The notes under the pieces were generated by a model that was not told the DNA's origin, ran no database searches, and was given only the letters and a program-made list of their open reading frames with translations. A stretch of 18,797 nucleotides of DNA from Halomonas sp. (GTDB lineage: Bacteria; Pseudomonadota; Gammaproteobacteria; Pseudomonadales; Halomonadaceae): contig PWIZ01000241.1 of NCBI GenBank assembly GCA_003560175.1, positions 1-18,797 on the forward strand, read 5' to 3'. Every line of letters begins with the position of its first letter. Position 1 is the first letter of the stretch. Shown in pieces: positions 12,893 through 18,797 of the stretch. The translations under genes were made by a program, and so were the position numbers.

Positions 12893-14833
12893 ATGCTGCA
12901 GTTTCTCGAAGTCGAGGAGTTCGTCGGTCGCCACTGGCACCGCTGGGCGTCCAGTGCCGCCAGCTATCAGCGCTACCCCGAAGCGGCCGTGAAGCTGGAA
13001 GACCTGCGCCATGTGCTGGGTGTGTTCTTCCGTGCCAGCGGTGGCGATGCCGGAGTCGAGGTTGCCGCCATCGTGGCGCGCAGTTCGCAGCATCGTCTGT
13101 CGCTGCGCCAGCGCCTGGGCTTCGACGACGAGGCCATCGACCAGGCTCGCCGCGACGAAGAGAACCTGCTGTTGCCCCCCTCGCTGGATGTCTTCCCCGA
13201 TCCAGCGCTCAATCGGGATCTCTACTTCTGGCTCGTCGCCTATCTCGCCGTGGCGCGGCGACCGGTGGCCAAGCGTGACCCGCTGCGTGACGATCTCTCC
13301 CGGCTGAGGGAGTCCGTGCGTGCCCGTGATGCGGCGCTGGTTCGCTTCCCCGGGCTGACCGAGCGCTACCGTCGGCTCTGCATGGCGCTGCTGATCGTTC
13401 GCCCCTCGCGTAGCCGGCTGCCTCCCATGGAGCAGGCGTTGGAGGACACCCTGCGGCTGCTGCTGGGTGAAGAGCTGGCGCTGGAAGGCTGGGCGGCTGA
13501 CATGCACCGGGCGGTATGTGACGGCGAGGCTCCGCTGACCGGCTTTCGCGCGCCGCGGGGCTATCGTCCACCGTTGCCGGTGCCCCTATGGGGGCAGGTG
13601 GTGGAGCTGGGTACCGGCTCAGGCCGCGAGGAGAGCGCCGATGATCCCCACGAGGGCGAGACCAACAGCCCCCAGACGGTGAGCGACGGCAAGCGCAAGG
13701 CCGAGCGCAAGACCCAGGACCAGACCGAGCGCGACGACCCGTTGGTCGCCAATCGTTTCGAGAAAATGCTCTCCTGGACCGAGATGGTCAACCTCAATCG
13801 CCTGGTCGAGGACAACGAAGACGAAGAAGCCAAGCGTGCCGCCGAGCAGATGGAGGAGATCATCCTGAGCCCGCACAAGCAGCGGGCGGCGACGCGTATC
13901 AAGGTCGACCTCGACCTGCCGCCGGACGAAGTGCTGGGCGAGCGGCTGCGCGGCAAGCACCCCTACGCCGAGTGGAACTACCGCAAGCAGATCTACCTGC
14001 CCGACCACTGCCTGGTGCATACCGAACTGCAGAGTGAGGAGGGCGAGCAATGGGAGCCCGATGCCGCCACCCATCGACGCATCCGCCGGGTGCGTCGCGA
14101 GTTCGAGGCGCTGCGTCCGCGCCGCGAGATGCTGCGCGGCCAGCTCGACGGCAGCGAACTGGACATGGACGCGGTGATCCGCTCGCGCTGCGACCTGGCC
14201 GCCACCGGCGAGTCCAGCGACCACCTCTACCAGGCGACCCGGCAGCAGGCCCGCGACCTGGCGGTCTCGATCCTGGTCGACGTCTCGCTCTCCACCGATG
14301 CCTGGCTGGAGGATCGCCGGGTGCTCGACGTGGAGAAGGAAGCGCTGCTGGTGCTGGGCCACGGCCTGGCCGGCTGCGGGGACGACTACGCCATCCACTG
14401 TTTCACCTCGCACCGCCGCCAGAAGGTCTGGGTCAATACCCTCAAGACCTTCGAGGAGACCATGAGCGAGCGGGTGGCGCGGCGGATCTCGGCGCTCAAG
14501 CCGGGGCACTACACGCGTATGGGCCCGGCGATCCGCCACGTGACCCAGGAGCTCGCCAAGCGCCCCAACCGGCATCGGCTGCTGCTGGTGATCACCGATG
14601 GCAAGCCCAACGATACCGACTATTACGAGGGGCGCTACGGCATCGAGGACACCCGCAAGGCGGTACTCGAGGCGCGCCAGCAGGAGGTGCGGGTCTTCGG
14701 CGTGACCGTCGACAGCGAGGCCCATCAGTATGTCTCGCGCCTGTTCGGCCGCGGCAGCTACGCCATCGTCAATCGCCCCGAGCACCTGGCCCAGGCGCTG
14801 CCGGGTATCTATCGCCAGATCATCGGCAACTGA
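12893..14833 (+). CDS. norD: Nitric oxide reductase activation protein NorD
   Basis: A 646-residue cytoplasmic protein with a C-terminal von Willebrand factor A domain; it partners NorQ in cNor maturation. The MIDAS motif D-x-S-x-S is at about residue 463 (ILVDVSLSTDAW), with later metal-site elements GHYTRMGPAIRH and ITDGKPNDTDYY (Asp about 569). A charged central linker (roughly residues 240-330, rich in Glu, Asp, Lys) separates it from the helical N-terminal half. The ATG at 12893 has AGGAG 7 bases upstream and the conserved opening MLQFLEVEEFVGRHWHRW. The frame is open back to a TTG at 12725, adding 56 unconserved residues; I judge that to be untranslated leader. Confidence 0.93.
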   Translation: MLQFLEVEEFVGRHWHRWASSAASYQRYPEAAVKLEDLRHVLGVFFRASGGDAGVEVAAIVARSSQHRLSLRQRLGFDDEAIDQARRDEENLLLPPSLDVFPDPALNRDLYFWLVAYLAVARRPVAKRDPLRDDLSRLRESVRARDAALVRFPGLTERYRRLCMALLIVRPSRSRLPPMEQALEDTLRLLLGEELALEGWAADMHRAVCDGEAPLTGFRAPRGYRPPLPVPLWGQVVELGTGSGREESADDPHEGETNSPQTVSDGKRKAERKTQDQTERDDPLVANRFEKMLSWTEMVNLNRLVEDNEDEEAKRAAEQMEEIILSPHKQRAATRIKVDLDLPPDEVLGERLRGKHPYAEWNYRKQIYLPDHCLVHTELQSEEGEQWEPDAATHRRIRRVRREFEALRPRREMLRGQLDGSELDMDAVIRSRCDLAATGESSDHLYQATRQQARDLAVSILVDVSLSTDAWLEDRRVLDVEKEALLVLGHGLAGCGDDYAIHCFTSHRRQKVWVNTLKTFEETMSERVARRISALKPGHYTRMGPAIRHVTQELAKRPNRHRLLLVITDGKPNDTDYYEGRYGIEDTRKAVLEARQQEVRVFGVTVDSEAHQYVSRLFGRGSYAIVNRPEHLAQALPGIYRQIIGN

Positions 14834-14846
14834 GGGAGGTTTTCCC

Positions 14847-15062
14847 ATGACACCGACCATGAGCCGCCCCGTCATGGTAACGCTCTTCGGCGTGATCGCG
14901 GCCTTCGTCGTGCTGACGCCGCTGATCTGGCTGATCAATACCCGGGACTGGGGCATCTTCCTGATGCTGCTGGCTACCTTCGTGATCTATGGCCTGATCC
15001 ACGCCGGCCGCCGGCTGGCGGAGTGGGCCGACCCGCCGCCGTCACCGCCCGACGATGAGTGA
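14847..15062 (+). CDS. Small two-helix membrane protein after norD
   Basis: A 71-residue protein with two hydrophobic helices (about residues 9-29 and 35-52, split by NTRDWG) and an acidic, proline-rich tail (DPPPSPPDDE). I do not recognise a named family. It starts 13 bases after norD with GGGAGGT as ribosome site, so it is the last gene of the norCBQD unit. Its size recalls the small NorF-type accessory subunits of nor operons, but a COX4-like NorF candidate exists in the facing operon, so this one is left unnamed. Confidence 0.7.
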   Translation: MTPTMSRPVMVTLFGVIAAFVVLTPLIWLINTRDWGIFLMLLATFVIYGLIHAGRRLAEWADPPPSPPDDE

Positions 15063-15065
15063 AGC

Positions 15066-15092
15066 GTCGTTCATGACAGTGTCGTTGATGAC
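15066..15092 (+). repeat. Imperfect 12-bp direct repeat after the nor operon
   Basis: GTCGTTCATGAC (15066-15077) and GTCGTTGATGAC (15081-15092) differ by one base and are spaced 15 bases start to start. They lie between the last stop codon of the nor unit and the terminator hairpin. The function is unknown; it may be chance or a remnant of short duplication. Confidence 0.5.
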
Positions 15093-15102
15093 GGCATAAG
15101 CT

Positions 15103-15129
15103 CGACGCCGGCCTCCGAGGCCGGCGTCG
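15103..15129. terminator. Bidirectional terminator hairpin between convergent nor units
   Basis: A perfect 12-bp stem (CGACGCCGGCCT with its complement) and a 3-base loop is located 40 bases after the rightward stop and 40 bases after the leftward stop. There are no clear U-tracts, but the symmetric position between convergent genes and stem strength favour termination on both strands. Confidence 0.7.
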
Positions 15130-15169
15130 TCATGTCGGGGTCATCACGTCGTGGACTGGCTACCCAGCT

Positions 15170-15481
15170 TCAGCTGCCCAATTGCGCCAACAGATAGCCG
15201 GAGGCCACCAGCAGCAGCGTGAACAGCACCAGGCCGATAAAGGCGCCCTGCCAGGCGGCACTGGCATCGCGCAGGCCGAGATAGGTCATCAGCACCTGAT
15301 GCGCCTTGAAGGCGGTGCTGAGCAGCAGCAGGCCTGCCGACCATAGCGGCAGCGCCTGCAGGCGGGCGTCTCCGCCGAGCTGGGCCGAGAGCATGGTGAC
15401 CAGGGTCAGACCCATCAGCACCGCCCAGGTGATCAGCAGCCGGCGGGTGGGGGATGGCAGGGTGGCGAGCGGCGTCCGCAT
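15170..15481 (-). CDS. COX4/NorF-like small membrane subunit
   Basis: A 103-residue protein with three hydrophobic helices, in the style of prokaryotic cytochrome c oxidase subunit IV: helix, LPLWSAGLLLLSTAFKAHQVLMTYLGL, then a third helix. The lysine in the middle helix (FKAHQVLMTYLGLRDA) occupies the place of the family's K-x-x-x-V-x-x-x-F/Y-MHL element. The norE gene ends 2 bases before its ATG, and GAGG lies 5 bases upstream of the start, so translation is coupled. In Paracoccus-type nor clusters norE is followed by norF, a small membrane protein that boosts Nor activity; this is the positional equivalent, but the sequence tie to NorF is not proven. Confidence 0.7.
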   Translation of the reverse strand: MRTPLATLPSPTRRLLITWAVLMGLTLVTMLSAQLGGDARLQALPLWSAGLLLLSTAFKAHQVLMTYLGLRDASAAWQGAFIGLVLFTLLLVASGYLLAQLGS

Positions 15482-15483
15482 GA

Positions 15484-16074
15484 TCACCTCAGCAGGTAGA
15501 TGATGGGATAGAGCAGGATCCAGATCAGATCGACCATGTGCCAGAAGGCGGCCGCGGTCTCCACGTTGTCGTGGGAGATGCGCCACGCCACCAGGGCGAT
15601 CAGCCCCAGGCCGAACAGCACATGGGCGAAGTGGAAGCCGGTCAGCAGGTAGTAGAAGGTGAAGAAGGTGTTGGTCTCGGGCATCAGGCCCTGTCCGAGC
15701 TTGTCGGCGTACTCCATCACCTTGACCACGCAGAACACCACCCCCAGGGCGAAGGCCCCAGCCAGCCACTGGCGGCAGCGGCGCTTGTCATCCCGGCCAA
15801 TGGCCTGGACGGCCAGGGCGGCGAACAGTCCGCTGGTCAGCAGTACCAGGGTGTTGATGCCGCCGGCCACTGGGTCGAGCAGTTGCTGGGAGGCGTCGAA
15901 CACCTCCCGTTCGCCGATCCTCAGCCAGGCGAAGAGCCCGAAGAAGGCGGCGAAGACCACCATCTCGCTCAGGATCAGCACCCACATCAGCGGGTTGCCC
16001 GGCAGGGCGGAAAGCGGCCCCCAGCCCGGGTTGGGCAGCGGCCGCTGCTGGGTCGTCTCTTGCCGTTGTGCCAC
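15484..16074 (-). CDS. norE: NorE, cytochrome c oxidase subunit III-like protein
   Basis: A 196-residue COX3-family membrane protein with five hydrophobic helices: NPLMWVLILSEMVVFAAFFG, GINTLVLLTSGLFAALAVQA, WLAGAFALGVVFCVVKVMEY, TFYYLLTGFHFAHVLFGLG and ETAAAFWHMVDLIWILLYP. The segments TGFHFAHVLFGL and FWHMVDLIWI are COX3 hallmarks. No oxidase subunit I or II lies nearby and cNor genes face it across the terminator, so it is NorE (NirO in some Pseudomonas naming), an accessory that supports NO reduction but is not part of the purified enzyme. The preceding gene's stop codon directly abuts its ATG. Confidence 0.9.
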   Translation of the reverse strand: MAQRQETTQQRPLPNPGWGPLSALPGNPLMWVLILSEMVVFAAFFGLFAWLRIGEREVFDASQQLLDPVAGGINTLVLLTSGLFAALAVQAIGRDDKRRCRQWLAGAFALGVVFCVVKVMEYADKLGQGLMPETNTFFTFYYLLTGFHFAHVLFGLGLIALVAWRISHDNVETAAAFWHMVDLIWILLYPIIYLLR

Positions 16075-16641
16075 TCAGCCCTCCGGGGCGATGGGGGTTC
16101 GGTCGAACTCAGCGCGCACGGCCGGGGTGGTCAGCTTCCAGCCCGCCCAGGCGAACAGCGCCACCAGCACGGTTGCTACCATGATCAGCAGGCTGAGCGC
16201 CCCGACCAGACCTGCCACCGGATTGCCGGAGTTCACCGCATCGCTGATGGCGGCGTCCGGCAGAAAGCCGAAGGTCATCGGCGTCAGAGCGGCGGCACCG
16301 AACACGCCGACGAAGCCGGCCGCCATCAGACCGACGAAGGCTGGGCGGGCCCAGGGGCGGCGTAGCAGTAGTGCCACGGCCAGCGCCAGGGTGGCCAGGG
16401 AACCGATCACCATCAGCACGGCCAGCCCCCCGCTGCGTTCGACCAGCCAGGCCACGCCGCCGGTTAGCCCGCCGCTGCCAGCCTCGACACCAAGGGAGGC
16501 CACGATGGCGTCACCGGGCAGCAGAGGCAGGGTCATCAGGGCCAGTATCAGCAGTGAGAAAGCAATGAAGCCCAGGGCGATACCGGTAACGGCAGGGGAA
16601 CGAGGGGGTGCCGAGCGAGAATGATACGTGGCCGTGTGCAT
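16075..16641 (-). CDS. Unrecognised polytopic membrane protein upstream of norE
   Basis: A 188-residue hydrophobic protein with a short basic/His-containing start (MHTATYHSRS) and about four to five membrane segments, near residues 18-40, 62-90, 98-122 and 140-165. I do not recognise a family. The ATG at 16641 is preferred because GGAG lies 6 bases upstream; an in-frame ATG at 16653 would add four residues. It is packed between a DUF4870-like gene (18 bases upstream) and norE (directly adjoining), in an operon whose promoter carries FNR/DNR and NsrR-like sites, so a role in NO reduction or Nor assembly is inferred from context only. Confidence 0.8.
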   Translation of the reverse strand: MHTATYHSRSAPPRSPAVTGIALGFIAFSLLILALMTLPLLPGDAIVASLGVEAGSGGLTGGVAWLVERSGGLAVLMVIGSLATLALAVALLLRRPWARPAFVGLMAAGFVGVFGAAALTPMTFGFLPDAAISDAVNSGNPVAGLVGALSLLIMVATVLVALFAWAGWKLTTPAVRAEFDRTPIAPEG

Positions 16642-16659
16642 GTGCAACTCCATGACGAA

Positions 16660-17082
16660 TCAATCTTCCAAGGTGACGCTGGCACCGCCGAACAGCAGGC
16701 TGCGGGGCGCATCGATGGCACGGTTGTTCATCAGTCGCTGGATACCCACGCCGCAGCGCGCAATGGTCCAGATCAGACAGGCAGTAAAGAAGCCGTAGCC
16801 CAGCGTCCAGGAGGCCCAGGACGGCGCACCGATCAGGCCGAGCAGGTTCCAGGCGACCAGAGCCGCAGCCCCCCCCAGGGCGCCCAGCCAGAAGGTGCGG
16901 ATCTGGAACAGCAGGTGGCTGTCGGCCAGCGCCGAGACGCGCCCGCGGCGGAGGTGCGCCAGCATGACGCCGATGGGGGCGGTGATCACTGTCATGATGC
17001 TTCCGAGGTAGAGCACGTAGACGGTGGCGGCCACGCCGCGGCCCCGGGTGTCGGGTGCGAGGGCGGTGTCGGGATGGGACAT
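16660..17082 (-). CDS. DUF4870-like membrane protein heading the norE operon
   Basis: A 140-residue protein with three to four hydrophobic helices. The pattern VYVLYLGSIMTVITAPIGVMLAHLRRG, then A-D-S-H-L-L-F-Q-I-R-T-F-W-L and a last helix ending IWTIARCGVGIQRLMNNRA, matches the DUF4870 (Tic20-like) layout, where SHxxFQIRTFW is the most conserved block. The biochemical function is unknown. It is the first gene of the leftward operon, with GCAGGAGA as ribosome site; the next gene follows after 18 bases. The promoter upstream links it to low oxygen and NO control. Confidence 0.8.
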   Translation of the reverse strand: MSHPDTALAPDTRGRGVAATVYVLYLGSIMTVITAPIGVMLAHLRRGRVSALADSHLLFQIRTFWLGALGGAAALVAWNLLGLIGAPSWASWTLGYGFFTACLIWTIARCGVGIQRLMNNRAIDAPRSLLFGGASVTLED

Positions 17083-17113
17083 GTCGACGGGTCTCCTGCT
17101 GTGTGTTGCCTGA

Positions 17114-17136
17114 AAACACGTATGTTAAATACCACT
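17114..17136. promoter_or_regulatory. NsrR-like operator of the norE operon
   Basis: Halves AACACGTATGT and AAATACCACTA agree with the NsrR 11-1-11 pattern at about 16 of 23 positions. The site overlaps the -10 hexamer and predicted start (near 17127), the same placement as at norC. Confidence 0.45.
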
Positions 17137-17175
17137 ATACCCCCGAAATATCCCGGTGACATTGTCGGAAATCAA
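17133..17175 (-). promoter_or_regulatory. Class II FNR/DNR-type promoter of the norE operon
   Basis: On the minus strand, TTGAT-TTCC-GACAA (17175-17162) has one perfect and one degenerate half-site. TATAGT (17138-17133; 5 of 6 to TATAAT) follows at exactly the norC spacing, so the box would sit at -41.5. The promoter drives the DUF4870-like, unknown, norE and COX4-like genes. Confidence 0.6.
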
Positions 17176-17197
17176 CATCGGGGCCTTCAGCTGGATA

Positions 17198-17228
17198 CCG
17201 CTGCGCCCGGCGAGGCCGGGTGCAGCGG
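17198..17228 (-). terminator. Hairpin terminator downstream of narK
   Basis: An inverted repeat CCGCTGC-G-CCCGGC / GCCGGG-T-GCAGCGG (13 pairs, one internal mismatch, loop GAG) starts 26 bases after the narK stop. There is no U-tract. It separates narK from the promoter of the norE operon. Confidence 0.5.
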
Positions 17229-17253
17229 GTGGGGTGGGTGGGTAGCGGAAGTC

Positions 17254-18753
17254 TCAGCCCTTGCCCTGGGCCTTCAGACGGTCCTGCTCCTCGATCATCT
17301 TGTCCACCGAGGAGAGGTAGTACTCGTCGGCGAAACCGCTCTCCGGCTCCTTCAGCCAGATATAGCAGACCACCCAGCTGAAGAAGGCGCCCGCCGCCAG
17401 GATGTAGAAGAACTGGGTCGGGGTGACGAAGGTGAAGATGGTCAGGTAGACCACCGCGCCCACGTTGCCGTAGGCACCGGCCATGCCGGCGATCTGGCCG
17501 GTGATTCGGCGCTTGATCGACGGGATGATGCCGAAGGTGGCGCCCTCGGAGCCCTGCACGAAGAAGGAGGTGAAGATGGTGATGGCGATTGCCAGGATCA
17601 GCGGCCAGGTCTCGTTCATCATCCCCATCAGGGTGAAGCCGATGCCGATGCCGAACATGTAGCTGAGCATCACGAAGCGGCGGTTGCCCATGCGGTCCGA
17701 GACGGCGCCCCCCATGGGGCGTGCCACCAGATTGACGAAGGCAAACGACGAGGCGATCAGGCCGGCGGCGGCGGCGGTCAGCCCCCAGGTCTGCTCGAAG
17801 AACATCGGCAGCATGGAGATCACCGCCAGCTCGGCGCCGAAGTTGGCGAAGTAGGTGGTGTTGAGCGCGGCGACGCTGTTGAAGTGGTACTTGTCGTCCT
17901 CCGGCACGCCTTTCTTCAGGATCGGCACGTTGACACGGATGATCTGCACCACCTGGTAGATCACGATAGCCAGGATCGCCAGATAGGCGATCACTGCCGC
18001 CGTGACGGACATGAAGCCCATGTCCTGGATGCGCCACACCAGGATCGCCAGGCAGCCCACCAGCGGGATGGTCCACAGGATCAGCTTGACCATGTCGGCC
18101 CAGCTGCTGACCTCCATGGCCAGCGCCTTGCGAGTCTTGCGGTGGGAGGTGGCGCTGGGACCGTCGGTGACGGCGAACCAGTAGTAGACGCCGTAGGCGG
18201 CCATCACGAAGGCGCTCTGGGCGATGGCCCAGCGCCAGCCCTCATCGCCGCCGTACCAGACGATGGCGATGGTGGGCAGGGTCATGGCGGCGGCGGCGGA
18301 GCCGAAGTTGCCCCAGCCGGCGTAGAAGCCCTCGGCGAAGCCGATGTGCTTGGGCTTGAACCACAGCGCGGTCATGTGGATGCCGACCACGAAGCTGGCG
18401 CCGATGGAGCTCAGCACCAGGCGGGCGACCAGCAGCTGGGTCATGGTGTTGCCGAAGGCGAAGGCCAGCGCCGGAATCGCCATGGTCACCATCAGCACCG
18501 AGAAGACCCGGCGCGGCCCGAAGCGGTCCAGCGCCATGCCGACGATGATGCGCGCCGGAATGGTCAGCGCCACGTTGCAGATGGCAAAGAGGCGGATATG
18601 GTCCTGGGTCAGCCAGTCGACGTCGCGCAGTATGCTGGAGGCCAGCGGCGCCATGTTGAACCAGACGTAGAAGGTAATGAAGAAGGCGATCCAGGTCAGG
18701 TGCAGGGCCCTGATCTCCGGGGTGCGTACCTTGAAGAGGTCAGCGACTTTCAT
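17254..18753 (-). CDS. narK: Nitrate/nitrite transporter NarK (MFS)
   Basis: A 499-residue, 12-helix major facilitator protein of the nitrate/nitrite porter family. The nitrate signature NS1 is at about residues 140-155 (FAEGFYAGWGNFGSAAAAM) and NS2 at about 420-440 (GMAGAYGNVGAVVYLTIF). MFS loop motifs are present (ALDRFGPRRVF; VSDRMGNRRF), with a long cytoplasmic loop in the middle (about residues 255-290). It imports nitrate and/or exports nitrite for respiratory nitrate reduction. It is a single unit, not a NarK1-NarK2 fusion. No strong ribosome site is next to the ATG (GAGG is 11 bases away), and its promoter is beyond the window. narGHJI genes are not seen here. Confidence 0.95.
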   Translation of the reverse strand: MKVADLFKVRTPEIRALHLTWIAFFITFYVWFNMAPLASSILRDVDWLTQDHIRLFAICNVALTIPARIIVGMALDRFGPRRVFSVLMVTMAIPALAFAFGNTMTQLLVARLVLSSIGASFVVGIHMTALWFKPKHIGFAEGFYAGWGNFGSAAAAMTLPTIAIVWYGGDEGWRWAIAQSAFVMAAYGVYYWFAVTDGPSATSHRKTRKALAMEVSSWADMVKLILWTIPLVGCLAILVWRIQDMGFMSVTAAVIAYLAILAIVIYQVVQIIRVNVPILKKGVPEDDKYHFNSVAALNTTYFANFGAELAVISMLPMFFEQTWGLTAAAAGLIASSFAFVNLVARPMGGAVSDRMGNRRFVMLSYMFGIGIGFTLMGMMNETWPLILAIAITIFTSFFVQGSEGATFGIIPSIKRRITGQIAGMAGAYGNVGAVVYLTIFTFVTPTQFFYILAAGAFFSWVVCYIWLKEPESGFADEYYLSSVDKMIEEQDRLKAQGKG

Positions 18754-18797
18754 GGTGAGGTCATCCTCGGGGTGTTGGAGGTGATGACGGCGTCGAG

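Noticed and set aside
13619..14956. Leftward open frame of 445 codons opposite norD
   Set aside because: norD is secured by its VWA MIDAS motif and operon position; the reverse frame has no domain or ribosome site.
15170..15769. Extended 199-codon version of the COX4-like gene
   Set aside because: The extra 5' part overlaps norE in another frame and has no membrane-protein character; the ATG at 15481 with GAGG just after the norE stop is the real start.
18754..18797. End of an upstream gene before narK
   Set aside because: A stop codon closes one frame here, but 44 bases are too few to identify any protein or promoter.

Overview
The window is a GC-rich denitrification island. The organism is most likely a gammaproteobacterium close to Halomonas or Pseudomonas; this rests on gene content, base composition and cd1-type nitrite reductase maturation, not on a marker gene. 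It holds the heme d1 pathway, a complete cNor nitric oxide reductase operon with its assembly factors, NO-tolerance genes and a nitrate/nitrite transporter. I found no tRNA, rRNA, CRISPR array, insertion sequence or phage gene, and no gene-free stretch longer than about 240 bases.

Layout. Bases 1-80 (minus) are the 5' end of a flavohemoglobin-like gene (hmp), with an NsrR-type operator upstream. nirF and nirC run leftward from 1762. They diverge from a rightward run nirD-nirL-nirG-nirH-nirJ-nirE-nirN (1998-7668), mostly overlapping or closely spaced, followed by nnrS (7769-8965), a SirB2-family membrane gene and a small carboxymuconolactone-decarboxylase-fold gene (9464-9781). Next comes norC-norB-norQ-norD plus a 71-residue membrane protein (10010-15062). 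A perfect 12-bp hairpin at 15103-15129 separates this from a convergent leftward operon: DUF4870-like protein, unrecognised membrane protein, norE and a COX4/NorF-like protein (17082 down to 15170). narK (18753 down to 17254) closes the window.

How the genes work together. NarK exchanges nitrate and nitrite. NirE makes precorrin-2, the substrate for siroheme. NirDLGH decarboxylate siroheme, NirJ installs the oxo groups, and NirF and NirN finish heme d1 in the periplasm, with NirC as electron carrier. NorCB reduces NO to N2O; NorQ and NorD are its assembly AAA+/VWA pair, with NorE and the small membrane proteins as accessories. Hmp and NnrS deal with NO stress. The nitrite reductase itself (nirS) and its usual electron donor (nirM) are not in the window.

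Control. The clearest pattern beyond the genes is a repeated promoter design. norCB, the norE operon and nnrS each have an FNR/DNR-type box followed by a -10 hexamer at exactly the same distance (box centre to hexamer 30.5-35.5 bases, i.e. about -41.5 from the start). Each also has an NsrR-like palindrome that overlaps the start region, or the activator box itself at nnrS. The divergent nirC/nirD region carries two FNR/DNR boxes and two NsrR-like sites. This predicts joint control by low oxygen/NO activation and NO-relieved repression, and it ties two undescribed membrane proteins to NO metabolism.
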